Assembly: GCF_014650595.1 (NCBI RefSeq)
Contig: NZ_BMVG01000009.1
Location: forward strand, 62,001 to 126,000
Length of the DNA stretch: 64,000 nt
DNA from: Streptomyces alanosinicus
GTDB taxonomy: Bacteria; Actinomycetota; Actinomycetes; Streptomycetales; Streptomycetaceae
Direction: 5' to 3'
The translations under genes were made by a program, and so were the position numbers. The notes beneath the pieces are model-generated. The model saw only the letters and a program-made list of their open reading frames with translations, did not search any database and was not told the DNA's origin. Below are positions 1 to 8,225 of this stretch, piece by piece; position 1 is the stretch's first letter, and every line of letters starts with the position of its first letter.

Positions 1-128
1 CGTACACGGCCCGCAGCCTACCTGCTTATCAGGATTCACGATGACAGTCAGAGTGGTATGCGGGTTTCCCGATCGGCGAGCTGAGGAGGACGATGGTGAG
101 GGGGCCTGTGGGCCCGCAGAGGGACGAC

Positions 129-1217
129 ATGTCAACGGACGCGCACAGACGCGCGCACTGCAAACGGAGCACTGTGAGACGCCTGCGCCGGCCGAGCTGG
201 ATGCCGATCGACCCGTACATCGTCCTGCTGCTCGGGACCGTGGGCCTCGCCGCGCTGCTGCCGGCCCGGGGCGGCGCGGCCGATGCGGCCTCGGGCGCGT
301 CGACGGCCGCGATCGCCTTCCTCTTCTTCCTCTACGGCGCCCGCCTCTCCACCCGGGAGGCGCTGGACGGACTGCGCCACTGGCGGCTCCATGTCACCGT
401 GCTGGCCTGCACCTTCGTCCTCTTCCCGGTGTTCGGCCTGGCGGCGCGCGCACTGGTGCCGGCGCTGCTGACCCAGCCGCTCTACCAGGGACTGCTGTTC
501 CTGACGCTGGTGCCGTCCACGATCCAGTCGTCCATCGCCTTCACCTCCCTCGCCCGCGGAAACGTCCCGGCGGCGATCTGCGCGGGCTCCTTCTCCTCCC
601 TCGTCGGCATCGTCGTCACCCCGCTGCTGGCGGCGGGACTGCTCGGCAACAGCGGCGGCGGGTTCTCCGCCGACTCACTGGTGAAGATCGTGCTCCAGCT
701 GCTGGTGCCGTTCCTGGCCGGGCAGCTGCTGCGGCCCTGGGCCGGCCCCCTCATCGCCCGGCACAAGAAGGTCCTCGGGCTGGTCGACCGCGGCTCGATC
801 CTGCTCGTCGTCTACACCGCCTTCAGCGAGGGCATGATCCGGGGCATCTGGCACCAGGTCAGCCCCGCGCGGCTCGGCGGCCTGCTCGTCGTCGAGGCCG
901 CCCTGCTCGCCGCGATGCTGCTGCTGACCTGGTACGGCGGCAGGGCGCTCGGCTTCGGCCGGGCCGACCGGATCGCCATCCAGTTCGCCGGCTCGAAGAA
1001 GTCCCTCGCCTCCGGGCTGCCCATGGCCGGCGTGCTGTTCGGCGCCCATGCCTCCCTCGCCGTGCTGCCGCTGATGCTGTTCCACCAGATGCAGCTGATG
1101 GTGTGCGCGGTCATCGCGAAGCGGCGGGCCCGGGACCCGGAGGAGGTCCCGGACACCGCCACCGGATCACCCGCTCACCTGGTCCAGGGGCAGCCACAGG
1201 ACCGTGTCCTTCGATGA
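129..1217 (+). CDS. SBF-like bile acid:sodium symporter family transporter
   Basis: Polytopic membrane protein of about 362 residues, likely an ion-coupled organic-anion carrier of the YfeH-like (SBF-like) branch of the bile acid:sodium symporter superfamily. Hydrophobic segments run almost continuously from about residue 27 to 330. A family-typical stretch with STIQSS (about residue 137) and a late GSKKSLASGLPMAG segment resemble the broken-helix transport-site regions of this fold. I chose the ATG at 129 because GAGGGACGAC lies just before it; an ATG at 93 is also in frame. The 3' end overlaps the convergent sialidase gene by about 50 bases. The substrate cannot be told from sequence. Confidence 0.8.
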   Translation: MSTDAHRRAHCKRSTVRRLRRPSWMPIDPYIVLLLGTVGLAALLPARGGAADAASGASTAAIAFLFFLYGARLSTREALDGLRHWRLHVTVLACTFVLFPVFGLAARALVPALLTQPLYQGLLFLTLVPSTIQSSIAFTSLARGNVPAAICAGSFSSLVGIVVTPLLAAGLLGNSGGGFSADSLVKIVLQLLVPFLAGQLLRPWAGPLIARHKKVLGLVDRGSILLVVYTAFSEGMIRGIWHQVSPARLGGLLVVEAALLAAMLLLTWYGGRALGFGRADRIAIQFAGSKKSLASGLPMAGVLFGAHASLAVLPLMLFHQMQLMVCAVIAKRRARDPEEVPDTATGSPAHLVQGQPQDRVLR

Positions 1218-3044
1218 CCGCAGCGCCCTCGGATCCGACACCTCCTCGTCGGTGAGCGCCCGGTCCCACACATGGACCTCGTCGATCGCCCCGGCGAAGA
1301 AGGCCCTGCTGTCCATGCGCTGGGCGATGTGCACGCCGAAGGGTGAGTTACGGCTGACCGAACCCGGGACGTCGGCGACGGAGTACTGCGTGCCGTCCAC
1401 GAACAGCGACAGCCTGCCCCCGCCGCGCCGCAGCACGAGGTGGTGCCACTGGCCGTCGTTGTACGCGGTGTCCGTGCGCACATACGCGCTCTGCGGCGCG
1501 ATCGCCCCCTCCCGTACCGTGATCAGCCCCTGGATCCGGTGGTTCGCCGGCTCCCCGCGCACCCACACCTGGGGCTGGGAGGTGCCGGCCCCGCCCATCC
1601 ACAGCAGTGGCTGCTCACCGCTCGTGGCCGTGTAGCGGAACCACAGGGACGCCGTGAAGTCCTTGGTGCCCAGCGGCAGGCTGTCGCGGTACGGCAGGCG
1701 TACCGCGTCGTCGACACCGTCGAACTGCAGCGCGCCGCCGAGGACCCCGTCCGTCCGCGTCGGACCGCCCAGCACCGCGGCCGGGCGGGCGAACCAGGTC
1801 CAGTCGGGGGTGACCGGGTCGGGCCCGCGGCGCGGGGCCAGCCAGTCCTCGGTGAAGCGGGCGAAGCGGATCTCGTCGCGGGCGTCCACCGCGCCGCCCT
1901 CGTAGACCAGACCCACCGTGTCACGGTCGACGCGGGCCAGATCGGAGTAGCCGGACCAGTCCGTGGTGACGACCGTGCCGCGGTCCACGCTGTCCCAGGT
2001 GCGGCCGCCGTCGTAGGAGGAGCGGATCATCATCGTCCGCCGGTGGTCGGGGTCGGCGGGGCAGGCCAGCAGCAGCCGGTCGCCGAGGCGCAGCAGCGAG
2101 CCCTCCACCATCGGGGCGTACAGGTCGGGCAGGCCGTGGAAGGGCGCGGTGAAGCTGCCGCCGCCGTCGCGGCTGACGGCCTGGGTGCGATGGCCCAGGT
2201 CGGTGCCGTCCTGCTCCCGGCCGCTGACCAGGACGGAGCCGTCCTCGCGCTCGGCGAGGGCCAGCTCGGACGGTTTCTGCCGGAAGGTGCCGTCATCGGC
2301 TATGGGCCAGGTGTCGGTGGCGCCGATCCGCCAGTGGCCGCCGTGGTCGTCGCTCACGATCAGCGCCGCGTGGTTGGCGGTTATCCGGCTGCCGTCCCAG
2401 GTCTCGGTGTTGACCCCGAAGACCAGCCGGCCCGCGTAGCGGCCCCGGGTGAGCCGGATGCCGTGCACGGGCCCGGTCGCGTACCAGGAGTTCCAGTCGG
2501 CGGGCAGGATCTCCGGGCTCAGGTCGCGAGGCGCGGACCAGGTCCGGCCGTCGTCGTCGCTGTACTGCAGATGCGGGGTGCGGTCGCAGGGGATCGAGCA
2601 GCTGTTGCTGTCGGTCCGGCCCGTGTTGTACGTCTCCGCGAGCCAGACCCGGCCCGTCTCGCGGTCCACGATCGGCGCCGGGTTGCCGTGGGTGTCACCG
2701 CCGCCGTCGTTGACGACCTCCAGCGGGCCCCAGGTGCGGCCGCCGTCGGTGGAGCGCTTGAGGACGATGTCTATGTCGGCGGCGTCCCCGCAGTTGAGGA
2801 CGCGGCCCTCGGCGAACGCCAGCAGGGTGCCGTCGGCCGTACGCACGATCGCCGGGATACGGAAGCAGGCGTAGCCGGGGTCCTGGGCGGCCTTGAACAG
2901 GACCTGCTGCGCGAACTCGGGTGAGGACGAGGCGGGTTGGGCATGGGCCTGGTGGGGGGTGGCCAGCGGCAGCACGAACAGCGCGGCCACCGCGCAGCCG
3001 GCGGCGAGTACGGATCTGAGACGGGCGCGAAGACCTGACGGCAT
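1167..3044 (-). CDS. Secreted exo-alpha-sialidase (GH33) with C-terminal LamG domain
   Basis: Extracellular neuraminidase that would remove terminal sialic acids from glycoconjugates. From the ATG at 3044 the protein has a signal peptide (Arg-rich start, hydrophobic core, cleavage near AHA-QP). A six-bladed sialidase propeller follows, with the FRIP motif (ACFRIPAIVRT) and at least five Asp-box repeats (STDGGRTW, YSDDDGRTW, VSDDHGGHW, VSRDGGGSF, SSYDGGRTW). The last 170 or so residues look like a concanavalin/LamG fold, probably a carbohydrate-binding module. In-frame starts further upstream (3074, 3158) would put non-signal residues in front, so 3044 is preferred. It is monocistronic and convergent with the SBF-like carrier. 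No sialic-acid catabolic genes are nearby, so it may serve to expose other sugars. Confidence 0.9.
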   Translation of the reverse strand: MPSGLRARLRSVLAAGCAVAALFVLPLATPHQAHAQPASSSPEFAQQVLFKAAQDPGYACFRIPAIVRTADGTLLAFAEGRVLNCGDAADIDIVLKRSTDGGRTWGPLEVVNDGGGDTHGNPAPIVDRETGRVWLAETYNTGRTDSNSCSIPCDRTPHLQYSDDDGRTWSAPRDLSPEILPADWNSWYATGPVHGIRLTRGRYAGRLVFGVNTETWDGSRITANHAALIVSDDHGGHWRIGATDTWPIADDGTFRQKPSELALAEREDGSVLVSGREQDGTDLGHRTQAVSRDGGGSFTAPFHGLPDLYAPMVEGSLLRLGDRLLLACPADPDHRRTMMIRSSYDGGRTWDSVDRGTVVTTDWSGYSDLARVDRDTVGLVYEGGAVDARDEIRFARFTEDWLAPRRGPDPVTPDWTWFARPAAVLGGPTRTDGVLGGALQFDGVDDAVRLPYRDSLPLGTKDFTASLWFRYTATSGEQPLLWMGGAGTSQPQVWVRGEPANHRIQGLITVREGAIAPQSAYVRTDTAYNDGQWHHLVLRRGGGRLSLFVDGTQYSVADVPGSVSRNSPFGVHIAQRMDSRAFFAGAIDEVHVWDRALTDEEVSDPRALRSSKDTVLWLPLDQVSG

Positions 3045-3176
3045 GGAGCGACCTGCCCTTCGTCGGCCGGACATCTGGACATGCGGACATCCCACGTCCA
3101 ACGTGCGCCCCATCGAAGGTAGTTGGGGCCAGGGCACCTCACAAGAAGCGTGCAGCACGCGACACCTGTGAACGGC

Positions 3177-4094
3177 CTAGGCGCGCAGGACCACCTTGCC
3201 GAGGTTCGTCCGTGTCTCGATCGCCGCGTGTGCCTTCGCCGCGTCCTCCAGAGCGAACTCGGCATGCACGGCGGGCTTCAGGGCGCCCTCGGCGAAGAGC
3301 CGCCACAGCTCCGTGCGCCACTGCTCGTACAGGTCTGGCCGGCCGCGGGCGATCAGGGCCATCTGGAAACCGATCACCGACTTGGCGCCCACCAGCAGGT
3401 CGTACGCCTTCAGGGTGCCGCCGCCCGAGCTGTAGGCGACGAGGCGGCCGTACGGGGCGAGTGCGGCGACGGCGGGGGTGAGCAGGTCCCCGCCGACGGC
3501 GTCCAGGACGCAGTCGAAGGGATCCCCCCAGCTGTCGTCGTCGTACCGGACGCAGTCGTCCGCGCCGAGCGAGCGGACGAAGTCCGCCTTGCCCGGGTCG
3601 GAGACGGCTCCCACCACCCGCCCCGCGCCGCGCGCCCGCGCCAGCTGTACGGCGAGGTGGCCGATGCCGCTCGCCGCCGCCGTGACGAGGACCGCCTCGC
3701 CGGGCGCCGGGCGCGCCGCCTCCAGCACGCCGTACGCCACCAGGCCGCTGCGCACCAGCGCGATCGCGTCCACGGCGTCGGCGCCGTCCGGTATGGGGGA
3801 GGTCATGGCCTCGTGCAGCAGGGCGAAGTCGGCGTACCCGTGCCCGAAGCACATCCCGGTCACCCGGTCGCCCGTGCGGAAGCGGGTCACGCCCTCGCCG
3901 GTCGCCACCACCTCGCCGGCGATCTCCCCGCCGAGTGCGATCGGCTCGGCGGCCTCGGTGACCTTGCGGACCACCGGCAGGGTGACGCCGATCGCCGCGC
4001 AGCGCACCAGCAGCTCACCGGGGCCGGGCTCGGGGACCGGGGCCTGTTCGACGAACAGGGGGCCGCCGGTCGATTCATAGCGGACGCGCCGCAT
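3177..4094 (-). CDS. Zinc-binding-dehydrogenase/quinone oxidoreductase (MDR superfamily)
   Basis: About 305 residues, close to the usual length of NADPH:quinone oxidoreductases. An N-terminal GroES-like domain is followed by a Rossmann domain with VLVTAAASGIGHLAVQLA as the nucleotide-binding loop and a DCVLDAVGG stretch typical of the family. No structural zinc cysteine cluster is visible. The ATG at 4094 is chosen because GGAGG lies 8 bases before it; a GTG at 4103 overlaps that ribosome site and is unlikely. It is divergent from the MarR gene at 4223, with three operator-like repeats between them. It is probably repressed by that MarR protein and induced by an electrophile or aromatic compound (inference). 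Confidence 0.85.
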   Translation of the reverse strand: MRRVRYESTGGPLFVEQAPVPEPGPGELLVRCAAIGVTLPVVRKVTEAAEPIALGGEIAGEVVATGEGVTRFRTGDRVTGMCFGHGYADFALLHEAMTSPIPDGADAVDAIALVRSGLVAYGVLEAARPAPGEAVLVTAAASGIGHLAVQLARARGAGRVVGAVSDPGKADFVRSLGADDCVRYDDDSWGDPFDCVLDAVGGDLLTPAVAALAPYGRLVAYSSGGGTLKAYDLLVGAKSVIGFQMALIARGRPDLYEQWRTELWRLFAEGALKPAVHAEFALEDAAKAHAAIETRTNLGKVVLRA

Positions 4095-4134
4095 CGCACA
4101 CACCTCCAGAGCCGGGCAGACCCGGCAGATCGGT

Positions 4135-4201
4135 CGTTGGGAACACCCACGAATTCGTTGGGAGTCCCAACGTTAGCCGACATTCGTTGGGAGGTCCAAC
4201 G
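4135..4201. promoter_or_regulatory. MarR-type operator cluster between divergent genes
   Basis: Two near-identical 17-base palindromes, CGTTGGGAGTCCCAACG at 4156-4172 (perfect) and CGTTGGGAGGTCCAACG at 4185-4201 (one mismatch pair), plus a degenerate third copy, CGTTGGGAACACCCACGA, at 4135-4152. They fill the space between the quinone-oxidoreductase-like gene and the marR gene. The right-hand copy ends 21 bases before the marR start, so autoregulation is likely. Confidence 0.75.
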
Positions 4202-4222
4202 ATTGTCGGATAAGCTGCCCGC

Positions 4223-4660
4223 ATGGCCGAAGCACCGCTGCCCGCGATCCGTTCCCTGCCCAGCTGGCTTCTCGGTCGTGCCGCCGCCCGGGGCCGCGCC
4301 CTGGTCTCCGACGCCCTCGCGGCCGAGGGCCAGAAGATGTGGCACCACGTCGTCCTCTCCGCCGTCCGCGACCTCCAGCCCGTCGCCCAGGCCGACCTCG
4401 GCCGCGGCGTGGGCCTCGATCCCAAGGACCTGGTCGGCGTGCTCAACGACCTGGAGTCCGCCGGTCATGTCCGGCGCACCCCCGACCCCAGGGACCGGCG
4501 GAAGAACGCCGTGACCCTCACCGACGACGGCGCCCGCCTCCTCGCGCGCTGCGAGAAGGCGGCCGGCGAGGCCAACGAGGCGCTGCTCGCCCCGCTGTCG
4601 GCCGCCGAACGCGACCAGTTCATGGGCCTGTTGATCCGGATTTCCGGCACGGACGGCTGA
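4223..4660 (+). CDS. MarR-family winged-helix transcriptional regulator
   Basis: A 145-residue dimeric repressor of the MarR type. The winged helix spans about residues 40-105: the recognition-helix region is followed by the wing signature TPDPRDRRKNAVTLTDDG, typical of the family. Helical segments at both ends would form the dimer interface. There is no convincing ribosome-binding site before the ATG and the operator is very close, so the transcript may be leaderless or nearly so. Its likely targets are itself and the divergent dehydrogenase at 3177-4094; the isochorismatase-like gene 19 bases downstream is probably co-transcribed. Confidence 0.9.
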   Translation: MAEAPLPAIRSLPSWLLGRAAARGRALVSDALAAEGQKMWHHVVLSAVRDLQPVAQADLGRGVGLDPKDLVGVLNDLESAGHVRRTPDPRDRRKNAVTLTDDGARLLARCEKAAGEANEALLAPLSAAERDQFMGLLIRISGTDG

Positions 4661-4679
4661 CGACGGCTAACGTTCCGTC

Positions 4680-5201
4680 ATGACCGCAGCTCCCGTGCTC
4701 GATCCGCAGCGCACCGCCCTGATCCTCGTCGATCTGATGGAACGCGTCGTCGCGCTGCCCCTGGAACCCCGCAAAGGCACCGAAGTACTGTCCGTCGCCG
4801 AGGAGTTGGCGGGCGCCTTCCGCGCCGCCGGAGCGCCCGTCGTGCTGGTGCGGGTGGAACGCTCCTCGGTCGCCGAACAGCCGCCCGGCAGCGGGCTTGT
4901 GCCCGGCCTCGTCACGGACGGCGACCTGGAGGTGGTCAAGCACACCATCGGCGCCTTCCAGGGCACCGGCCTGGACGAGTGCCTGCGTGAACGCGGCGTC
5001 ACCACCCTGGTGTTCGGCGGCATCGCCACCAATCTCGGCGTGGAGTCCACCGCCCGCGCCGCCGCCGACCTCGGCTACGGCCTCGTCTTCGTCGAGGACG
5101 CCATGGCCGCCTTCACCGCAGCCGAGCACGAGGCGTCCGTCCGGCTGGACTTCCCGAGGCTGGGTACGGTGACGAGTTCGAGCGCAGTGACCTTCGGTTG
5201 A
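4680..5201 (+). CDS. Isochorismatase-fold hydrolase lacking the usual catalytic Cys
   Basis: A 173-residue alpha/beta hydrolase of the isochorismatase/cysteine-hydrolase superfamily. The Asp (D18 in ILVDLM) and Lys (K87 in VVKHTIGAF) of the usual triad are present. At the nucleophile position the sequence reads GIATNLGVEST, so residue 120 is Gly where amidase members such as nicotinamidase have Cys. True isochorismatases of the EntB/PhzD type also have Gly there, so vinyl-ether hydrolysis is possible, but no chorismate-derived pathway is nearby. It follows the MarR gene by 19 bases and may be part of the same detoxification unit. The exact substrate is unknown. Confidence 0.8.
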   Translation: MTAAPVLDPQRTALILVDLMERVVALPLEPRKGTEVLSVAEELAGAFRAAGAPVVLVRVERSSVAEQPPGSGLVPGLVTDGDLEVVKHTIGAFQGTGLDECLRERGVTTLVFGGIATNLGVESTARAAADLGYGLVFVEDAMAAFTAAEHEASVRLDFPRLGTVTSSSAVTFG

Positions 5202-5205
5202 ACAT

Positions 5206-5261
5206 ACGGCGGGGCCCGCCGGCGCAGGGGGCGCTCCCCGCCGGCCGGGCCCCGCCGCCGT
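5206..5261. terminator. Bidirectional hairpin terminator between convergent genes
   Basis: Long GC hairpin: ACGGCGGGGCCCG at 5206-5218 pairs with CGGGCCCCGCCGCCGT at 5246-5261, with further pairing inside. It sits between the isochorismatase-like stop and the convergent fdhD stop and probably terminates both transcripts. Confidence 0.7.
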
Positions 5262-5277
5262 GCCGCGGGCAGGCGCC

Positions 5278-6126
5278 TCAGCCCTGGGCGGCCGCCTTTT
5301 CGAGGGCGATGCGGTCCTCACCCGCGTACACGTTCATCGACCTGCCCCGCAGGAAACCCACCAGGGTCAGACCCGTCTCCGCGGCCAGGTCCACGGCCAG
5401 CGACGACGGTGCCGAGACGGCCGCCAGCACCGGGATGCCCGCCATCACCGCCTTCTGTGCCAGCTCGAACGAGGCCCGCCCGGAGACCAGCAGGATCGTC
5501 CGCGACAGCGGCAGACCGCCGCTCTGCAGCGCCCGCCCGACCAGTTTGTCGACCGCGTTGTGCCGGCCGACGTCCTCCCGTATGTCCAGCAGCTCCCCGT
5601 CCTCGGTGAACAGGGCCGCGGCATGCAGGCCCCCGGTCCGGTCGAACACCCGCTGGGCCGCCCGCAGCCGGTCGGGGAGGCACGCCAGCAGCTCGGGGGT
5701 GACCCGGACCGGGGGAGTGTCGGCGATCGGGAAGCGCGCGGTGGTCCGTACGGCGTCCAGGCTGGCCTTGCCGCACAGACCGCACGAGGAGGACGTGTAG
5801 ACGTTGCGCTCCAGGGTGAAGTCCGGCAGGGCGACGTCCGGTGTGGTCCGCACGTCCACGACGTTGTACGTGTTGGAACCGTCCGCGGTGGCGCCCGCGC
5901 AGTAGACGATGTTCTGCAGATCGGCCGCGGCGGCCAGTACGCCCTCGCTCACCAGGAACCCCGCCGCCAGCGCGAAGTCGTCGCCCGGGGTGCGCATGGT
6001 GATCGCGAGCGGCTTGCCGTTCAGCCGGATCTCCAGGGGTTCCTCGGCGACGAGTGTGTCCGGCCGGGTCGAGAGCGCCCCGTCGCGGATGCGGAGCACT
6101 TTGCGTCGTTCCGTGACTCGTCCCAT
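5278..6126 (-). CDS. fdhD: Formate dehydrogenase accessory sulfurtransferase FdhD
   Basis: A 282-residue FdhD, which passes sulfur from a cysteine desulfurase to the bis-MGD cofactor of molybdenum/tungsten formate dehydrogenases. The sulfur-transfer motif CGLCG is at residues 115-119, and the family's C-terminal region with LVSGRASFELAQKA and a VGRHNAVDKL stretch is intact. The start is the ATG at 6126. It lies 7 bases beyond the stop of an iron-sulfur subunit remnant (6134). Its natural clients in this locus (fdhA, nuoEF) are broken, so unless another formate dehydrogenase is encoded elsewhere this intact helper is an orphan. Confidence 0.95.
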   Translation of the reverse strand: MGRVTERRKVLRIRDGALSTRPDTLVAEEPLEIRLNGKPLAITMRTPGDDFALAAGFLVSEGVLAAAADLQNIVYCAGATADGSNTYNVVDVRTTPDVALPDFTLERNVYTSSSCGLCGKASLDAVRTTARFPIADTPPVRVTPELLACLPDRLRAAQRVFDRTGGLHAAALFTEDGELLDIREDVGRHNAVDKLVGRALQSGGLPLSRTILLVSGRASFELAQKAVMAGIPVLAAVSAPSSLAVDLAAETGLTLVGFLRGRSMNVYAGEDRIALEKAAAQG

Positions 6127-6133
6127 GTCCTGA

Positions 6134-6311
6134 TCAGCCCCGGTTCTGTACGTGCTGGTAGCCGAAACGGCCCTTGATGCAGAGATTGCCGTGGGTCACC
6201 GGGTTGTCGTGCGGAGAGGTGACCTTCACGATCTCATTGTCCTGCACATGGAGCGTGAGGGTGCAGCCCACTCCGCAGTACGCGCACACCGTGGACGTCT
6301 CGGTCTGCCGG
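6134..6311 (-). pseudogene. C-terminal remnant of formate dehydrogenase iron-sulfur/MopB N-domain protein
   Basis: About 58 codons remain of a protein whose end is clearly recognisable: the [4Fe-4S] signature VCAYCGVGC followed by IVKVTSPHDNPVTHGNLCIKG and a GRFGYQHVQN ending, as in the N-terminal Fe4S4 module of formate dehydrogenase alpha subunits. In actinomycetes this module can be a separate [2Fe-2S]/[4Fe-4S] protein (recollection, not checked). It has no start codon of its own and is joined out of frame to a truncated nuoF at about 6308-6316. The upstream ferredoxin-like domains are absent. Not functional as it stands. Confidence 0.8.
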
Positions 6312-7095
6312 GGCGGCCGGTGGGGAAGGCGGCGCCGCCGCGCCCGACCAGGCCGGATTCGGTGACCTCGCGGATGACTCCGGCGGGCCCGAGCGCGAAG
6401 GCCCGGCGCAGCGCGGTGTAGCCGCCGTGCGCGCGGTAGTCGTCCAGCGACGCCGGGTCGACGACACCCACCCGCCGCAGCAGCACGAGGTCCCCCTGAC
6501 CGGCCTGGGGCACCGCCATCGCCGCCGGCGGCTCCCCGGGCGCCGAGTCGGGCGCGCCGGCCGCGCGCACGGCGCCGTCCACGGTCGCCGGCGCCGCCAC
6601 CGCCGTACGCACCGGGTCGCCCGCTCTGACGGCGAGGGCGGCCGGGGCGCGTTCGCACAGGCCGAGGCAGGGGCTGCGTTCGACGCTCACCTCGTCGCCG
6701 AGGCGCTCCGCGATGCCTGTGCACACTCGCTCCGCGCCGGCCGCCGCGCACGCCAGGTCGTTGCAGACGTGCAGCACGGTCGCCGGGCGGGGCCGCACCG
6801 AGAACATCGCGTAGAACGTCGCAACGCCGTACGCCTCGGCCGGCGGCACCGTCAGCCGGCGGCACAGATAGCCGAGGGCGCCCTCGCTGATCCAGCCGAT
6901 CCGGTCGTTGATCGCGTGCAGCCCCGGCAGCAGCAGGTCGCGGCGGTCCCGGGCCTCGCGGCCGCCGCGCGCCCACCGCAGATCCGTGGCACTGCGGTCG
7001 GCGCCCTCCCAGGAGGACTCCGGCGGGCCCAACAGGGCGTCCACGGCGGACCGTTCCTCATCCGTCGGCTTGCTGTCGCCGAAGTGCGGATCCAC
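6310..7095 (-). pseudogene. Truncated NuoE-NuoF fusion subunit of NAD-dependent formate dehydrogenase
   Basis: The GTG at 7095 opens a NuoE-like thioredoxin-fold domain with four cluster cysteines (CNDLACAAAG ... SPCLGLC), fused to the start of a NuoF-like domain. The NuoF part reads normally to GRGGAAFPTGR, the beginning of the FMN/NADH-binding region, then changes frame at about 6313 and runs into an iron-sulfur protein remnant. NuoEF fusions of this type are normally about 600 residues, so about 350 residues including the FMN site and the C-terminal [4Fe-4S] motif are missing. Start, ribosome site (AGGTGATC) and the 4-base gap from the preceding fdhA remnant are still of normal operon form. 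Confidence 0.85.
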
Positions 7096-7099
7096 CAGA

Positions 7100-7930
7100 T
7101 CACCTCACGATGGTCGCGACGGGGAGCTTCTCGATCCGGATCGCCGACGCCTTGAACTCCGCCGTCCCCGCGATCGGGCAGTTCGCCTCGATCGTCAGCC
7201 GGTTGGTGTCCACCTCGTCGGGAAAGTGCATGGTCATGAAGGCCAGACCGGGCCGCAGCGCGGGGTCGATCCACACCGGCGCCACCACCGACCCGCGCCG
7301 CGAGGACACCCGGACCTCCTCGCCGACCACGACCCCGTACCGCTCGGCGTCCTCCGGGCACAGCTCGATGTACTCGCCGCGCCGCAGCGGAGAGGCGAAG
7401 CCGCCGCTCTGCACACCGGTGTTGTACGAGTCCAGCCGTCGTCCGGTGGTCAGCCGGACCGGATACGCCTCGTCGGTGAGGTCCACCGGCGGATCGTGCT
7501 GGACCAGCCCGAACGGCGCCGGCCCCCCCCGCAAAGCAGGGTCGGACTCCCACAGCCGGCCGTGCAGACAGCTCGGTTCGAGCCGCTCCGTGCTCGGGCA
7601 GGGCCACTGGATGCCGCGGTGCTCGGCCAGCCGGTCGTACGTCATCCCGTAGTGGTCCGGGGACACCGAGCGCAGCTCGTTCCAGACGGCCTCGGCGTCG
7701 GCGTACTTCCAGTCGTGGCCGAGCCGGGCCGCCAGCTCGCAGATGATGTCGATGTCCTCGCGGGCCTCGCCGGGCGGGGTGACGGCCCGCCGCACCCGCT
7801 GCACCCGGCGCTCGCTGTTGGTGGTCGTGCCCTCGGTCTCCGCCCAGCCGGCGGTCGCCGGCAGCACGACGTCCGCCAGCTCGGCCGTCCTGGTGCGGAA
7901 GATGTCCTGCACGACGAGGAAGCGGTCCGC
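7100..7930 (-). pseudogene. C-terminal remnant of formate dehydrogenase alpha subunit (fdhA)
   Basis: About 276 codons match the end of a molybdopterin-dependent formate dehydrogenase: FLVVQDIF, ELADVVLPATAGWAETEGT, and a C-terminal molydopterin dinucleotide-binding domain with the conserved RLTTGRRLDSYNTG, ADVR-like REGxV and MHFPDEVDTNRLT stretches. The N-terminal two thirds, including the cluster and the Sec/Cys active-site region, are absent. The 5' end is joined out of frame at about 7925-7930 to the first 32 codons of a ketopantoate-reductase-like gene. The 3' end and stop (7100-7102) are normal. It cannot make an active enzyme. Confidence 0.85.
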
Positions 7931-8021
7931 GGGCGATGAGATGCACATCGGCGCCGGCGCGGTGGAGCGCGGCACCGACGTAGGCGCCGATGGCGCCGGC
8001 GCCGAGAACTGCCACTTTCAC
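7926..8021 (-). pseudogene. N-terminal fragment of ketopantoate-reductase-like (PanE/ApbA) gene
   Basis: The GTG at 8021 (GGAG 7 bases upstream) starts a Rossmann fold: MKVAVLGAGAIGAYVGAALH, with the GxGxxG motif, then GADVHLIARG, which is characteristic of 2-dehydropantoate 2-reductase family proteins. After about 32 codons the sequence becomes the formate dehydrogenase alpha subunit in another frame. Only this N-terminal stub of the roughly 300-residue gene survives. Its promoter is divergent from the OFA transporter at 8226. Confidence 0.75.
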
Positions 8022-8092
8022 GAGGCACTCCGTTCGGTTTGAGGGATACCGCGGAGAGGGGGAGGAAGTCGGGCGATCTTGTCGACGAAATA

Positions 8093-8103
8093 TTGTCTAC
8101 AGT
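8093..8103. promoter_or_regulatory. Candidate GntR operator upstream of the first OFA transporter
   Basis: TTGTCTACAGT at 8093-8103, in the divergent region between the formate-dehydrogenase remnants and the OFA transporter. Its reverse complement, ACTGTAGACAA, occurs at 10820-10830 just before the GntR gene, and a related CATACAGT/ACTGTATG pair lies before the ThDP-enzyme gene. Confidence 0.55.
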
Positions 8104-8225
8104 ATGGAGTTCAGGCGGACAAGGGTTCGGACGTCGACCGTTCGGCGCATTCTGGATGCCGCTTTCGCATACGATCGAGCCGTTGGGTTCTCAACTACCT
8201 TGTGCGGACGTACCGTTCGGGGTTC

